Source: Butyrivibrio sp. X503 (GTDB lineage: Bacteria; Bacillota; Clostridia; Lachnospirales; Lachnospiraceae). Taken from it: a DNA stretch of 64,000 nt. Both the position numbers and the translations under genes were made by a program. How positions within the stretch are numbered: position 1 is the first letter of the stretch; every line of letters starts with the position of its first letter. Below, piece by piece: positions 17,103 through 28,549 of this stretch. The DNA is taken from the NCBI RefSeq assembly GCF_003625475.1, contig NZ_RAIQ01000005.1:62001-126000 (forward strand), read 5' to 3'. Below the pieces are notes generated by a model. That model worked only from the letters and a program-made list of their open reading frames with translations. It searched no databases and was not told the DNA's origin.

Positions 17103-18917
17103 ATGATGCAATCACGTACACATAACTGTGGTGAGCTTCGTATCGGCGATGCCGGCAAGAGCGTTACGCTTGTCGGATGGCTTGAGAATATGAGAGAAGT
17201 AGGAAGCGGACTCGGATTCGTCGTACTTCGTGACTTCTACGGCACAACACAGATCGTTCTTGAGACCGAGGAGATGGTTAAGACAGCGAAGGCTATCAAC
17301 AAAGAGTCTACAATTTCCGTAAAGGGTGTTGTAAGAGAGCGTAGCTCTAAGAACCCCAAGCAGGAGACAGGTGACATTGAGGTCGTTCCCGAGTCTATCG
17401 AGATTCTCGGACGTTGTAGATACAATGAGCTTCCTTTTGAGATCAACCACTCAAGAGAGGCTGATGAGACTGCTCGTCTTAAGTACAGATACCTTGATCT
17501 TCGTAATCCCGAGGTTAAAAAGAACATTATTCTTAGATGTAACGTAATTGCAGCTCTTCGTCAGTCAATGACGGAGCATGGTTTCTTGGAGATCACAACT
17601 CCCATACTTACAGCATCTTCACCCGAGGGCGCAAGAGACTACCTTGTTCCTGCGAGAAAGCATCCGGGCAAGTTCTATGCACTTCCTCAGGCACCTCAGC
17701 AGTTCAAGCAGCTTCTCATGACAGCCGGCTTTGACCGCTACTTCCAGATTGCACCTTGTTTCCGTGATGAGGACGCAAGAGGCGACAGAAGCCCCGGAGA
17801 GTTCTATCAGCTTGATATGGAGATGGCATTTGCTTCTCAGGAAGATGTATTTGCAGTTATCGAGGATGTACTTCCTCCTATTTTTGCTAAGTACGGTAAC
17901 TACGACCGCGCTTCAGGTGCACCTTTCATGCGCATTCCTTACCTTGAGGCAATGGAGAAGTACGGAACAGATAAGCCCGATCTCAGAATCGACCTTACAG
18001 TACAGGACGTTACAGAGCAGCTTGCAGATTGTGGCTTCGGACCTTTTGCCAAGACCGCAGAGGACGGAAGTGTTACAGATGTAAGGATCAAGGCTGTAGT
18101 TATATCTGATTTCAAAGAGAGCAGAAAGTTTATAGATAAGACAATAAGCGATGTTGAGGTTCAGTCAGGAAACAAGGCTTATTGGTTCAGAATAGACGAG
18201 AACAACGAACTTGTAGGCGGTATCTCCAAGTTTGTTGCGCCCATTAAGGATGCTGTTGTTTCAGCACTTAATCTTAAGGCAGGCGACCTTGTTGTTCTTT
18301 CAAGCGGCAAGCTCGGCGCTGCACAGAAGACAGCCGGTGTTATCGTTAAGACCTTTGGCGCTGCGGTTCCCGGACACATGGATAAAGAGCAGTACACATT
18401 CTGTTGGATCGTTGATTTCCCTATGTACGAGATAGGCGAGGAGTCAGGCGAGCTTGAGTTCTGCCACAATCCTTTCTCAATGCCCAGCGGCGGTCTTGAG
18501 ACACTTCTTAAGGCTGAGAGAGGCGAGATCGATCCTCTTTCCATTACAGCGGATCAGTACGACCTTGTATGTAACGGCGTAGAGCTTTCATCAGGAGCCG
18601 TTCGTAACCATGATCCCGAGATAATGATCAAGGCATTTGAGATGGTAAGACTTGGCGAAGATGACGTTAAGGCCAAGTTCCCTGCTATGTACAACGCATT
18701 CTGCTACGGAGCACCTCCGCACGCAGGAATCGCTCCCGGTGTAGACCGTATGGTTATGCTCCTTGCAGGAGAGGACTCTATCAGAGAGATCATTCCTTTC
18801 CCTATGAACAAGAACGCTCAGGACGTAATGATGGGTGCTCCCGGATTCGTTACAGACAAGCAGCTTGAGGAACTTCATATCAAAACTACTGCTGTAGAGC
18901 AGGAGCCGGAAGCTTGA
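17103..18917 (+). CDS. aspS: Aspartyl-tRNA synthetase
   Basis: Class II synthetase charging tRNA-Asp (or tRNA-Asp/Asn in nondiscriminating forms). At 604 residues it is the large bacterial type: OB-fold anticodon-binding domain at the N-terminus (about 1-110), catalytic core with LPQAPQQFKQLLM, motif 2 CFRDEDARGDR and motif 3 GVDRMVMLLAGEDSIREII, and the bacterial GAD insertion (about 290-420). Two ATGs are adjacent (17103 and 17106); GGAG lies about 8 bases before the first. It is flanked by terminators on both sides, so it is transcribed alone. Discrimination between Asp and Asn tRNAs cannot be judged here. Confidence 0.97.
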   Translation: MMQSRTHNCGELRIGDAGKSVTLVGWLENMREVGSGLGFVVLRDFYGTTQIVLETEEMVKTAKAINKESTISVKGVVRERSSKNPKQETGDIEVVPESIEILGRCRYNELPFEINHSREADETARLKYRYLDLRNPEVKKNIILRCNVIAALRQSMTEHGFLEITTPILTASSPEGARDYLVPARKHPGKFYALPQAPQQFKQLLMTAGFDRYFQIAPCFRDEDARGDRSPGEFYQLDMEMAFASQEDVFAVIEDVLPPIFAKYGNYDRASGAPFMRIPYLEAMEKYGTDKPDLRIDLTVQDVTEQLADCGFGPFAKTAEDGSVTDVRIKAVVISDFKESRKFIDKTISDVEVQSGNKAYWFRIDENNELVGGISKFVAPIKDAVVSALNLKAGDLVVLSSGKLGAAQKTAGVIVKTFGAAVPGHMDKEQYTFCWIVDFPMYEIGEESGELEFCHNPFSMPSGGLETLLKAERGEIDPLSITADQYDLVCNGVELSSGAVRNHDPEIMIKAFEMVRLGEDDVKAKFPAMYNAFCYGAPPHAGIAPGVDRMVMLLAGEDSIREIIPFPMNKNAQDVMMGAPGFVTDKQLEELHIKTTAVEQEPEA

Positions 18918-18976
18918 TGCATGGTGATTTACACGAAATATAACGGTAAAATTTTGTAAAATATATATAAACATAG

Positions 18977-19025
18977 AAGTCGGATATCGCGAAATCCAGT
19001 ATTTACGCGGCATCCGACTTTTTTG
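18977..19025 (+). terminator. Terminator of aspS
   Basis: AAGTCGGAT (18977-18985) / ATCCGACTT (19012-19020), 9-bp perfect stem with a structured loop, followed by TTTTT. Confidence 0.88.
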
Positions 19026-19063
19026 ATGCAACTGAGTAAAAATTGCGATAATAGCTTGTTTTA

Positions 19064-19092
19064 TTGTGAAATGAGCGTAAATAAGTTAAGAT
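19064..19092 (+). promoter_or_regulatory. Putative promoter of the atp operon
   Basis: TTGTGA and TAAGAT separated by 17 bp, about 55 bp before the first gene of the ATP synthase operon. Both boxes are moderate matches to sigma-A consensus. Confidence 0.45.
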
Positions 19093-19146
19093 ATAAGGTA
19101 GGATTGTATCGAATTTTATTAAAAGAGGAGCGTAGACAGAAATTAG

Positions 19147-19422
19147 ATGCAGATGAAGCGAATGTCTGAAATATTTGGTCAATTAGCTATGGTCGGACAG
19201 CTGGGGCTATCCCTTCTGATGCCGCTTCTTATGTGTCTGTTTGCGTGTTATCTATTATGCTCCAAGCTATCAGTGGGAGCGTGGGTTTACATACCGGGAT
19301 TTATAATGGGGCTTGGAGGTTCTATGATGACTGCCTATAAGGTCTATCTGGCAGTTCTAAAAAAAGAATCTAAAAAGAAATCAAGAAGCAATAACGAAAT
19401 ATCTTTCAACAAACATATTTGA
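19147..19422 (+). CDS. atpZ: AtpZ-like small membrane protein
   Basis: Ninety-one residues with two membrane helices (about 12-38 and 46-70) and a basic Lys/Ser tail. IPGFIMGLGGSMMTAYKVYL fits the second helix of the ATPase_gene1/AtpZ family, proteins coded first in many F-ATPase operons and proposed to help with c-ring assembly or Mg2+ uptake. The first ATG lies unusually far (about 16 bases) from GAGGAG; ATGs at 19153 and 19162 also exist, so the start is uncertain. Position immediately before an AtpI-like gene supports the assignment. Confidence 0.75.
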   Translation: MQMKRMSEIFGQLAMVGQLGLSLLMPLLMCLFACYLLCSKLSVGAWVYIPGFIMGLGGSMMTAYKVYLAVLKKESKKKSRSNNEISFNKHI

Positions 19423-19459
19423 ATTTTGAACTAAGACTTTGGACAGGGGAGAATCAGGC

Positions 19460-19870
19460 ATGAAATTACAGTCTGCAGTTAAAAAAGAGACGGGGATAGT
19501 TGCGGCAAGTACGGGAGCAGGTATTCTCATAATGATCGTTGTGTTTTTTGTTTTGCACATGGTTATACCCGATTGGGTACCATTTGATATAAAAGTTATT
19601 CTCGGAGCGATCGGCGGTTTTGCCGTTGCTGTAGGAAACTTCTTTTGGATGGCGTTAACCGTGCAAAAGGTGGCATCTATCACTGACGATGCAAAGGCTA
19701 GGGGTACAATGGGAGTAAGCTATAGGTACAGAACTCTTCTCCAGTTTCTCTGGATCATTTTGGCCATAGTGGTGCCGTTTATCAATCCGGTATCGGGGAT
19801 ACTTCCCCTTTTCATTCCTAGCTTGATGATAAAACTACGCGGAATATTATCTGCGGGGAAAGGAGGTTGA
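19460..19870 (+). CDS. atpI: ATP synthase I-like membrane protein
   Basis: The 136-residue protein starts after AGGGGAG; upstream codons in frame lack a site. Four hydrophobic helices are visible (about 12-34, 39-60, 83-102, 105-120), the usual AtpI layout. AtpI proteins are thought to assist assembly of the c-ring and are coded before atpB. Sequence conservation in this family is low, so the call rests on topology and place. AtpB follows after 10 bases. Confidence 0.75.
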   Translation: MKLQSAVKKETGIVAASTGAGILIMIVVFFVLHMVIPDWVPFDIKVILGAIGGFAVAVGNFFWMALTVQKVASITDDAKARGTMGVSYRYRTLLQFLWIILAIVVPFINPVSGILPLFIPSLMIKLRGILSAGKGG

Positions 19871-19880
19871 AGACGAAGAT

Positions 19881-20651
19881 ATGAGTAGTGATTTCTCGAT
19901 TGTCGGCCCCAAGATATATGCGACGATCCATACAGGTATTCCCGTTTTGGGAGACATCAACATTACCGAGACGCTTGTTGTGAGCTGGATCGTAATGGCG
20001 ATAATTACCGGACTGTGCATATTCCTTACAAGAGGTCTGAAGGTTGAGAACATATCAAAGAGGCAGGCTTTTGCGGAAATGCTTGTCGAGACGGGCAATA
20101 ACTTCGTTAGAAACAACACCGGAGGAAACAAGTTCGATAAACTGATACCGTTTGTGTCAGCTCTTTTTGCTACAAGTGTAATATCGAACCTGATAAGTCT
20201 TACGGGACTTCGAAGTCCGACGGCGGATCTGTCGACGGAAGCGGCTTGGGCAGTAGTCGTATTTATTATGATCACTGCTACCAAGATAAAGACCAACGGT
20301 CTTGGAGGTTATTTGAAGGGCTTCACAACACCTATTGCGGTCATGACACCTTTCAACATTCTCTCGGAGCTTGCGACACCTGTCAGCATGGCTTGCCGTC
20401 ATTTCGGAAATATCCTTTCCGGCGTAGTTATCGACGGTCTTATTTACTGGGGATTGGGACTTGCGTCCGCTGCTCTCCTTGGGCTTATTCCGGGAGCGGT
20501 TGGAAGACTCCTTTCCAACATCCCTATCTTGGGAGTGGGTATCCCGGCCGTCACAGGCGTGTACTTTGATTGGTTCTCAGGATGCATGCAGGCATTCATC
20601 TTCTGTATGTTGACGGTAATGTATATCGCCAATGCAGCAGAGGAAGGCTAA
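19881..20651 (+). CDS. atpB: F-type ATP synthase subunit a
   Basis: Membrane stator subunit carrying the two ion half-channels. The 256 residues begin after GGAAAGGAGG and form five to six helices. The essential arginine is visible as R173 in SMACRHFGNILSG, in the helix that faces the c-ring, preceded by NILSELATP. The C-terminal helix ends in FCMLTVMYIANA. Cation specificity is not decided by this subunit alone; the two-carboxylate c subunit coded next door suggests Na+. A 64-base gap precedes atpE, with its own AGGAGG. Confidence 0.95.
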   Translation: MSSDFSIVGPKIYATIHTGIPVLGDINITETLVVSWIVMAIITGLCIFLTRGLKVENISKRQAFAEMLVETGNNFVRNNTGGNKFDKLIPFVSALFATSVISNLISLTGLRSPTADLSTEAAWAVVVFIMITATKIKTNGLGGYLKGFTTPIAVMTPFNILSELATPVSMACRHFGNILSGVVIDGLIYWGLGLASAALLGLIPGAVGRLLSNIPILGVGIPAVTGVYFDWFSGCMQAFIFCMLTVMYIANAAEEG

Positions 20652-20658
20652 AAATTAA

Positions 20659-20997
<339 letters not shown>

Positions 20998-21032
20998 TAA
21001 AGGATTCGTATTCGATATAGAGGAGAACATAT

Positions 21033-21569
21033 ATGCAATTACAGGCGCTTATGATGTTCACTGCGGAAGCTAAGAATACGCAGGAACTGGTAACACTGGT
21101 TCCCTGGACCTTTATTGCACAGATAATAAATCTTTTCATTCAGATGTATCTGATCAAGAGATTTCTTTTCAAACCTATCAATAACATACTTGAGAAGAGA
21201 AAAGAGCTTGCGGATAAAGAGATCAGGGAAGCAAGAGAGGCCAAAGAAGAAGCCGATTCTCTGAAGGACCAATACGAGAGCAGCTTGACCAACGCTCATG
21301 CCGAGGCGGCTCAGATAGTTTCCGACGCACAGAAGGAAGCACAGAGCAAGGCAGATGCCATGGTAAAAGAGGCTCAGCAGGAAGCTTCGGATATCAAAGC
21401 CAGAGCTGCTGCGGATATTGAGCAGGAGAAGAAGAAGGCTATCAACGAGGCCAAAGATGAAATCGGCGGACTTGCAATGGATATTGCAGGTAAGGTTGTA
21501 GAAAAAGAGATCAATGAGGCAGACCACAAGAAGCTTATCGATGACTTCATAAGCAAGGTGGGAGCTTAA
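21033..21569 (+). CDS. atpF: F-type ATP synthase subunit b
   Basis: Peripheral stalk subunit. The 178 residues hold one N-terminal membrane helix (about 20-40, TFIAQIINLFIQMYLIKRF) followed by FKPINNILEKRKE, a conserved boundary, and then a long charged coiled coil rich in Glu/Ala/Lys to the end. It links subunit a to delta and alpha. The N-terminal 18 residues before the helix are slightly longer than usual. It starts after GAGGAG and is 19 bases from atpH. Confidence 0.95.
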   Translation: MQLQALMMFTAEAKNTQELVTLVPWTFIAQIINLFIQMYLIKRFLFKPINNILEKRKELADKEIREAREAKEEADSLKDQYESSLTNAHAEAAQIVSDAQKEAQSKADAMVKEAQQEASDIKARAAADIEQEKKKAINEAKDEIGGLAMDIAGKVVEKEINEADHKKLIDDFISKVGA

Positions 21570-21588
21570 TCAAAGAAAAGAGGTAATC

Positions 21589-22128
21589 ATGAGTAAAGCT
21601 GGAGATCTTTATGGGCAGAGCCTGTATGATCTGGCAGCCGAAGAGAACCTTACGGATGAAATACTGGGAGAAATGGAGATCATAAGGGATCTTTTCAAAG
21701 AAAATCCCGATTATATCACTCTCCTCTCGGAACCTTCCGTTCCCAAGAAAGAAAGACTTAAGCTTGTTGATGAAGCGTTTAAAGACGGATGTCAGGAATA
21801 CCTTCTTAACTTCATCAAGATCCTTATAGAAAAAGATCTTTTGCGTGAGTTTTCTGCTTGTCAGAAGAGATTCAGAAGGAGCTACAATGAGGAACACGGT
21901 ATCGCAGATGCCCTTGTTACCACAGCAGTAGCGCTGGGCGACGCGCAGCTTGAGCAGCTTAAAGCTAAGCTCGAGAAGATAAGCGGCAAGAAAGTACTTC
22001 TTTCACAGAAGGTTGACCCCGGAGTTCTTGGAGGAGTCCGCGTCGATCTTGAAGGACAGCTCTTTGACGGAACGGTCAAAGGCAGGTTATCCGAGATACA
22101 GAGACGTGTCGACGAGACAGTTATATAA
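21589..22128 (+). CDS. atpH: F-type ATP synthase subunit delta
   Basis: Connects the peripheral stalk to the top of F1. The 179-residue protein has the helical N-terminal domain (1-105) with LLSEPSVPKKERLKLVDEAF and a C-terminal domain with SQKVDPGVLGGVRVDLEGQL, the conserved OSCP/delta signature G-G-x-x-x near the end. It lies between atpF and atpA, as is standard, with a GAGG site before the ATG. Confidence 0.95.
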   Translation: MSKAGDLYGQSLYDLAAEENLTDEILGEMEIIRDLFKENPDYITLLSEPSVPKKERLKLVDEAFKDGCQEYLLNFIKILIEKDLLREFSACQKRFRRSYNEEHGIADALVTTAVALGDAQLEQLKAKLEKISGKKVLLSQKVDPGVLGGVRVDLEGQLFDGTVKGRLSEIQRRVDETVI

Positions 22129-22153
22129 AGAAAAATAAACGTCGGAGGATAAT

Positions 22154-23686
22154 ATGGAACTGAAACCAGAAAAAATATCCGAGGTCATTCGAAGCCAGAT
22201 AAAGAATTATCAGAACGCAATAATCCAGAACGAGACCGGAACGGTTCTCACAGTCGGTGACGGTATTGCCAGAGTCAGCGGCCTTTTGAACTGTATGTCC
22301 GGAGAGCTTTTGGAGTTTGAAAACGGTACATTCGGAATGGCCCAGAACCTCGAAGAAACAGTAGTATCTGCGGTTTTGTTCGGAGAAGATGTAGGAATCA
22401 GCGAAGGACAGACCGTTAAGCGTACAGGAAGAGTCGTATCTGTTCCTGTAGGTGAGAAGATGATCGGACGTGTCGTTAATGCTATCGGACAGCCTATCGA
22501 CGGCGCAGGCCCGATCGAATCATCTGAATACAGACCTGTGGAGTCACCCGCTCCCGGTATCATTGCAAGACAGCCCGTTAAAGAGCCTCTTCAGACAGGT
22601 ATCAAGGCTATCGATTCAATGATCCCCATCGGAAGAGGTCAGCGTGAGCTTATCATCGGTGACAGACAGACAGGTAAAACAACAATAGCTATAGATACTA
22701 TCCTTAACCAGAAGGGCAAGGATGTTATCTGTATTTATGTTGCTATCGGACAGAAACGTTCGACAGTAACGGCGCTGGTTGAGGACCTTAAGAAGGGCGG
22801 CGCAATGGACTACACGATCGTAGTTGCCGCTACAGCTTCTGAGCCCAGCCCGCTTCAGTATATTTCTCCTTACACAGGTTGTGCAATGGGTGAGTACTTT
22901 ATGAATAAAGGTAAGCACGTGCTTTGCATCTACGACGATCTTTCCAAGCACGCCGTAGCATATCGTGCACTTTCACTTTTGATCAGAAGACCCCCCGGAC
23001 GTGAGGCTTATCCTGGAGACGTTTTCTACCTCCACTCAAGACTTCTTGAGAGAGCCGCTAAGCTTTCCGATGAGAACGGAGGAGGATCACTTACCGCACT
23101 TCCCATCATCGAGACACAGGCGGGCGACGTATCTGCGTACATCCCGACCAACGTTATCTCTATCACAGATGGACAGATATTCCTTGAGACAGAGCTATTC
23201 CACTCAGGAATCATGCCGGCCGTTAACCCCGGTATTTCGGTATCCCGAGTTGGTGGTAACGCTCAGATCAAGGCAATGAAGAAGGTTGCGGGTACACTTA
23301 AACTCGTATATTCACAGTATCGAGAACTTCAGAGCTTTGCTCAGTTCGGTTCCGACCTTGACGAAGACACCAAGGCGCGTCTTGCACAAGGTGAGCGTAT
23401 CGTTGAAGTACTCAAGCAGGACAAGAATAAACCCGTTCCCGTTGAGAAGCAGGTTGCTATCCTTTACGCCGTTGTAAACAACATCCTTATTAAGGTTGAG
23501 GCAACGGACGTTGCAGAGTACGAGGAAGGCCTTTACGAATTCCTTGACAACGATCCTTCCGGAATTGCAGCTATGCGCGACATCCGCGAGACAGGTAAGC
23601 TCGAGGAAGAAACAGAGAAAAAGTTAAAAGACGCATTGAACGCATACACAGACAACTTCTTAAAGAAAAAAGCGAGTGCGAATTAA
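22154..23686 (+). CDS. atpA: F-type ATP synthase subunit alpha
   Basis: Non-catalytic nucleotide-binding subunit of the F1 hexamer. The 510 residues show Walker A GDRQTGKT at 169-176, the alpha-type signature [14 protein letters not shown], and the C-terminal helical domain. Length is normal. The start follows GGAGG. It is 14 bases from atpG. Confidence 0.98.
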   Translation: MELKPEKISEVIRSQIKNYQNAIIQNETGTVLTVGDGIARVSGLLNCMSGELLEFENGTFGMAQNLEETVVSAVLFGEDVGISEGQTVKRTGRVVSVPVGEKMIGRVVNAIGQPIDGAGPIESSEYRPVESPAPGIIARQPVKEPLQTGIKAIDSMIPIGRGQRELIIGDRQTGKTTIAIDTILNQKGKDVICIYVAIGQKRSTVTALVEDLKKGGAMDYTIVVAATASEPSPLQYISPYTGCAMGEYFMNKGKHVLCIYDDLSKHAVAYRALSLLIRRPPGREAYPGDVFYLHSRLLERAAKLSDENGGGSLTALPIIETQAGDVSAYIPTNVISITDGQIFLETELFHSGIMPAVNPGISVSRVGGNAQIKAMKKVAGTLKLVYSQYRELQSFAQFGSDLDEDTKARLAQGERIVEVLKQDKNKPVPVEKQVAILYAVVNNILIKVEATDVAEYEEGLYEFLDNDPSGIAAMRDIRETGKLEEETEKKLKDALNAYTDNFLKKKASAN

Positions 23687-23700
23687 TAGGAGGATAAAAA

Positions 23701-24561
23701 ATGGCCGGAAGTATGAAAGCTGTTAAACTCCGAATCAAGAGCGTTCAAAGCACTATGCAGATAACCAAGGCGATGCAGCTCGTCGCTGCATCAAAGCTCC
23801 GCAAGGCAAAAGAAAAGGCGGATTTATCCAAACCTTATCTTGAGACCACACTTGCAACACTTACAGACATCGCAAACGGTAATACTGATTTCAGATCACC
23901 GTATACCCAGAGCGGTAAGAGCGATAAATGGCTGTACGTTGTAATTGCGGGTGACAGAGGACTTGCGGGCGGCTACAACTCCAACTTATTTAAGTTCATG
24001 GAGTCGGAGACCAAGGACAGAGGTGAATACACCGTCCTTCCCATCGGTAAGAAATCCGTTGAATATTTTAAGCACAGAAAAGTGTCTCTTTTCACGGAAG
24101 AATATGCCGAGGTAGCCAAGATAACAATCTCCGATTGTTTCCAGATAGCCAAGCTTATCTGCGATGCATACAGAAACGGCGAGTTCGGACATATTTATCT
24201 GTGCTATACCGATTTTGTATCGATGCTTTCTCAGATTCCTACCGCATCATCGCTTCTTCCTCTTTCCGATCTTAAGTCGGAAGAAAAGGTAGACGATGGC
24301 AAGGCTAAAGATCTGATACTGTATGAACCGGACAGTGAGACTGTGTTCAACGCTATTGTCCCGGAATATCTGGCGGGAATCATGTATTCCAGTATCAGCA
24401 TTTCTTATGCGAGTGAGCTTGCAGCAAGAAGAACAGCGATGGAAGCCGCTACAGATAACGCAGAAGAAATGATAGATACCTTGAGTCTGTACTATAACAG
24501 AGCGCGTCAGGCAAGCATCACGCAGGAGATCACGGAGATCGTTGCGGGAGCTGAAAGCTGA
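23701..24561 (+). CDS. atpG: F-type ATP synthase subunit gamma
   Basis: Central rotor shaft. The 286 residues have the conserved N-terminal helix (MKAVKLRIKSVQSTMQITKA, then MQLVAASKLRKA) and the C-terminal helix with SSISISYASELAARRTAME and YNRARQASITQEITEIV, which pair as the coiled coil inside the hexamer; the Rossmann-like middle domain contains VIAGDRGLAGGYN. It starts after AGGAGG. Unlike the other junctions of the operon, a 110-base spacer with hairpins separates it from atpD. Confidence 0.97.
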   Translation: MAGSMKAVKLRIKSVQSTMQITKAMQLVAASKLRKAKEKADLSKPYLETTLATLTDIANGNTDFRSPYTQSGKSDKWLYVVIAGDRGLAGGYNSNLFKFMESETKDRGEYTVLPIGKKSVEYFKHRKVSLFTEEYAEVAKITISDCFQIAKLICDAYRNGEFGHIYLCYTDFVSMLSQIPTASSLLPLSDLKSEEKVDDGKAKDLILYEPDSETVFNAIVPEYLAGIMYSSISISYASELAARRTAMEAATDNAEEMIDTLSLYYNRARQASITQEITEIVAGAES

Positions 24562-24634
24562 ACACTTGGCGAGGTATTTTCGAGCCTAGTGTGAAGCTTG
24601 TTCTGTCGAGTGCAAAGCACGAGAGCAGAACTTC
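24562..24634 (+). repeat. Two hairpins in the atpG-atpD spacer
   Basis: Hairpin one pairs ACACT-GGC (24562-24570) with GCC-AGTGT (24584-24592). Hairpin two pairs GTTCTG (24600-24605) with CAGAAC (24626-24631) and GTGC (24610-24613) with GCAC (24617-24620). Neither has a T-run, so they look like processing or stability elements rather than terminators. The segment 24610-24634 resembles 38842-38865 near the GH25 gene: both begin GTGC and share CGAGAGCAGAACTTC. Confidence 0.6.
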
Positions 24635-24641
24635 CATATGA

Positions 24642-26066
<1,425 letters not shown>

Positions 26067-26077
26067 GGGGGATCTGT

Positions 26078-26494
26078 ATGTCCACTTCTTATCATTTACA
26101 GGTTGTATCCCTGGACGGCCTTGAATTTGAAGGTGAAGTTCAAAAGATATTGCTACGTACGATAGACGGTGACGTCGAGATACTTGCTCGTCACACCAAC
26201 TACTGTACGGCTATCGGAATGGGCACAGCCAAAGTCGTCACAGCAGATGGCGAAGAGAGAAAAGCCGCCTGTATCGGCGGAATGCTTTCTGTTATGAACG
26301 GAGAAGTCAGAGTTCTTCCCACAACTTGGGAGTGGAGCGAAGACATCGATATCGAGCGTGCCAAAGCAGCCAAAGCCAAAGCAGAGGAGATGCTTGAGAA
26401 CGAGATCCTTGATAAGGAAGCAAGAGTAAGAGCGGAAGCCAAGCTCTACAGAGCGCTTGTCAGGATCGGTTCCTCCGGACACAGTCAGGAATAA
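26078..26494 (+). CDS. atpC: F-type ATP synthase subunit epsilon
   Basis: Rotor subunit that can lock F1 against ATP hydrolysis. The 138 residues show the N-terminal beta-sandwich (about 1-85) with EGEVQKILLRTIDGDVEILA and the two-helix C-terminal arm beginning near residue 88 with DIERAKAAKAKAEEML. The beta-sandwich has HTNYCTAIGMG at the place of the family's H-A-x-x-x-x-L-xxG segment. The start follows AAGGGGGATC. It closes the operon; no strong terminator is seen after it, only an AT-rich spacer with an inverted repeat. Confidence 0.95.
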   Translation: MSTSYHLQVVSLDGLEFEGEVQKILLRTIDGDVEILARHTNYCTAIGMGTAKVVTADGEERKAACIGGMLSVMNGEVRVLPTTWEWSEDIDIERAKAAKAKAEEMLENEILDKEARVRAEAKLYRALVRIGSSGHSQE

Positions 26495-26525
26495 GTCATT
26501 TTTTTAAAGTAAATATCGCTCCGAA

Positions 26526-26579
26526 TGCTAAAATGATATACTATCTTGCGTAATAGCAAAATATAGCATGATTTTAGCA
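26526..26579. promoter_or_regulatory. Inverted repeat between atpC and the SASA esterase gene
   Basis: TGCTAAAAT (26526-26534) and ATTTTAGCA (26571-26579) are perfect 9-bp arms 36 bases apart in the 153-base spacer. They could be two halves of an operator pair for the xylan-related genes or a weak stem. A third TAGCAA copy lies nearby at 26553. Confidence 0.35.
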
Positions 26580-26647
26580 ATATGTACGCGGTAAAATAAG
26601 AATAGCAATGGTTATAATCAAATCATTAAGAGGATAGGAGATTAGCC

Positions 26648-28546
26648 ATGGCTAGACTTATTTTACCGCGTTTGTTGTCTGACGGATGCGTATTACAAAG
26701 AAGAAAAAGTATACATATCTGGGGCTGGGACACTCCCGGCGTCAGGGTAACGGCAATGCTTGACGGAGTGGTCGGAAATGTTGAAACATCCGAGGACGGA
26801 CGATTTGACATTTATCTTCTTGCCAGAGAGGGCGGCGGCCCTTATGAGCTTACTGTTTCCGACAGCGAGGGGGAAAGTATCACTGTTAAGGACGTAATGA
26901 TCGGAATTGTCTGGTTCTGCTCGGGACAGTCCAACATGGAATTTCCCGGCGCGAGAGTCGCGGATAAATATCCGGAGCTTAAGGCAATAGAAGACAATGA
27001 CAAGATCAGAACCTTCAAGATAGTGGAAGAAACATGCTTTTCAGGACCTTACGAAGAACACAACACCGGAAGCTGGGTGTCCGTAAACAAAGACACCATC
27101 ATGAACTTTTCGATAGTAGCTTACTTTTTTGCCGAAGTAATAAGATCCATGACCAATCAGGCAGTCGGCCTTATAAACGCATCCCTCGGAGGTTCGAGGA
27201 TAGAATCCTGGATGAGCAGACAGATGCTTGAAGGGTACGATGAGCTTATAGCCGAGACCGACAAATACAATGACGAGGCTTTCAGAAATGAGAGAGCCAA
27301 GTGGAATGAAGACAAGACCAATAAATGGATAAACGATCTTTATGACAAAGACCTCGGGATACAGAATTCTTGGGAAAAAGAGAATACGGATGATTCGGAC
27401 TGGGATGAACTTTCGGTTCCCACTATGTTTACCGGAACTCCTTTGGAAGGACACGTAGGAAGCGTATGGCTACGAAAGAAATTCGATCTGCCAAAAGAGC
27501 TTGCGGGTAAGAGTGCGCGTCTTTTCCTCGGAACAATGGTTGATTCCGATGTGACATACATTAACGGTGAAAAAGTCGGAACAACCGAATATCAGTATCC
27601 GCCCAGAAAATACGACATAAGAGAAGGCCTTACAAGAGAAAAAGACAATGTACTTACGGTCCGTCTCAGTATAGAAACGGGGCTTGGAAGGATAACTCCG
27701 GGACCTATCAAGGAATACAGGATATTTAACGAAGAAGCATCAGAGAATCTGGACGGAATCTGGAAGTACAAGATCGGTGCGACCTGCGACAAGATGCCGC
27801 CTACGGATTTTATAAATTGGAAAGCTTCGGGACTTTACAACGCTATGACTGCGCCTTGCCATAATTTCCCTATCGACGGAATTATCTGGTATCAGGGCGA
27901 GAGCAATGTCGCAGAGCCCTGGGATTACGCCGATCTGACAGAGAGAATGATACGAGGCTACAGAAAGGCATGGAATGAATACAATCTTCCGTTTATCGCC
28001 GTGCAGCTTCCGAATTTTGTTATCGATCTTACAGAGGAAGAGAATTGGGGCGAGTTTAGACTCGTGCAGAACAAGATTTTGGATATACCTTCAACCGGTC
28101 TTGTCGTTACGCTGGGGCTTGGAGAAGACAACGACCTTCATCCCGTGACCAAGAAGCCTGTAGGAGAAAGACTGGCGCTCTGGGCAGGACATCTTAAATA
28201 CTTATATACCGCAACGTATTGCGGACCTATAGCAACTAATGTAAAAAAGCTTGAAGATACAGGGGAAGGAATTACTGTTATTGTTGAAGCAAAATATGCG
28301 GACTATCCTAAGGTTTCGGATGAAGGAAAAGGAACCGAGATACGAGATTTCTTTTTCGTAGATAAAGACGGGGAGCTTCATGAAGCGGATGCGGAAATAA
28401 AAGAGGGCAGCATCGTTGTACGCAGCAAGGGTGATGTCAAGAATGCAGTCGCTCTTCGCTGGTGCTGTGAAAACACCTATAGAGGCGGACTCATAGTTAA
28501 CGTCACCGGCATACCGATGTGCCCGTTTGAAATACCTATTGAATAA
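26648..28546 (+). CDS. SASA-family carbohydrate acetylesterase
   Basis: Sialate O-acetylesterase (SASA/DUF303) family, SGNH-like hydrolase. The catalytic serine is S95 in SGQSNMEF; IIWYQGESN supplies the second block and EDNDLHP the Asp-His pair. A beta-sandwich insert (about 240-370, with GHVGSVWLRKKFDLP) resembles the sugar-binding-domain insertion common in this family. There is no signal peptide, so it acts in the cytoplasm. Its place beside AraC, GH67 and GH3 genes suggests it removes acetyl groups from imported xylo-oligosaccharides rather than from sialic acid; that is inference. The start follows AGGATAGGAG. Length 632 is normal. Confidence 0.88.
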   Translation: MARLILPRLLSDGCVLQRRKSIHIWGWDTPGVRVTAMLDGVVGNVETSEDGRFDIYLLAREGGGPYELTVSDSEGESITVKDVMIGIVWFCSGQSNMEFPGARVADKYPELKAIEDNDKIRTFKIVEETCFSGPYEEHNTGSWVSVNKDTIMNFSIVAYFFAEVIRSMTNQAVGLINASLGGSRIESWMSRQMLEGYDELIAETDKYNDEAFRNERAKWNEDKTNKWINDLYDKDLGIQNSWEKENTDDSDWDELSVPTMFTGTPLEGHVGSVWLRKKFDLPKELAGKSARLFLGTMVDSDVTYINGEKVGTTEYQYPPRKYDIREGLTREKDNVLTVRLSIETGLGRITPGPIKEYRIFNEEASENLDGIWKYKIGATCDKMPPTDFINWKASGLYNAMTAPCHNFPIDGIIWYQGESNVAEPWDYADLTERMIRGYRKAWNEYNLPFIAVQLPNFVIDLTEEENWGEFRLVQNKILDIPSTGLVVTLGLGEDNDLHPVTKKPVGERLALWAGHLKYLYTATYCGPIATNVKKLEDTGEGITVIVEAKYADYPKVSDEGKGTEIRDFFFVDKDGELHEADAEIKEGSIVVRSKGDVKNAVALRWCCENTYRGGLIVNVTGIPMCPFEIPIE

Positions 28547-28549
28547 AGA

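Noticed and set aside
26648-28546. Sialic acid esterase role
   Set aside because: No sialic acid genes nearby; the carbohydrate neighbours point to xylan side chains, so only the SASA family is named.
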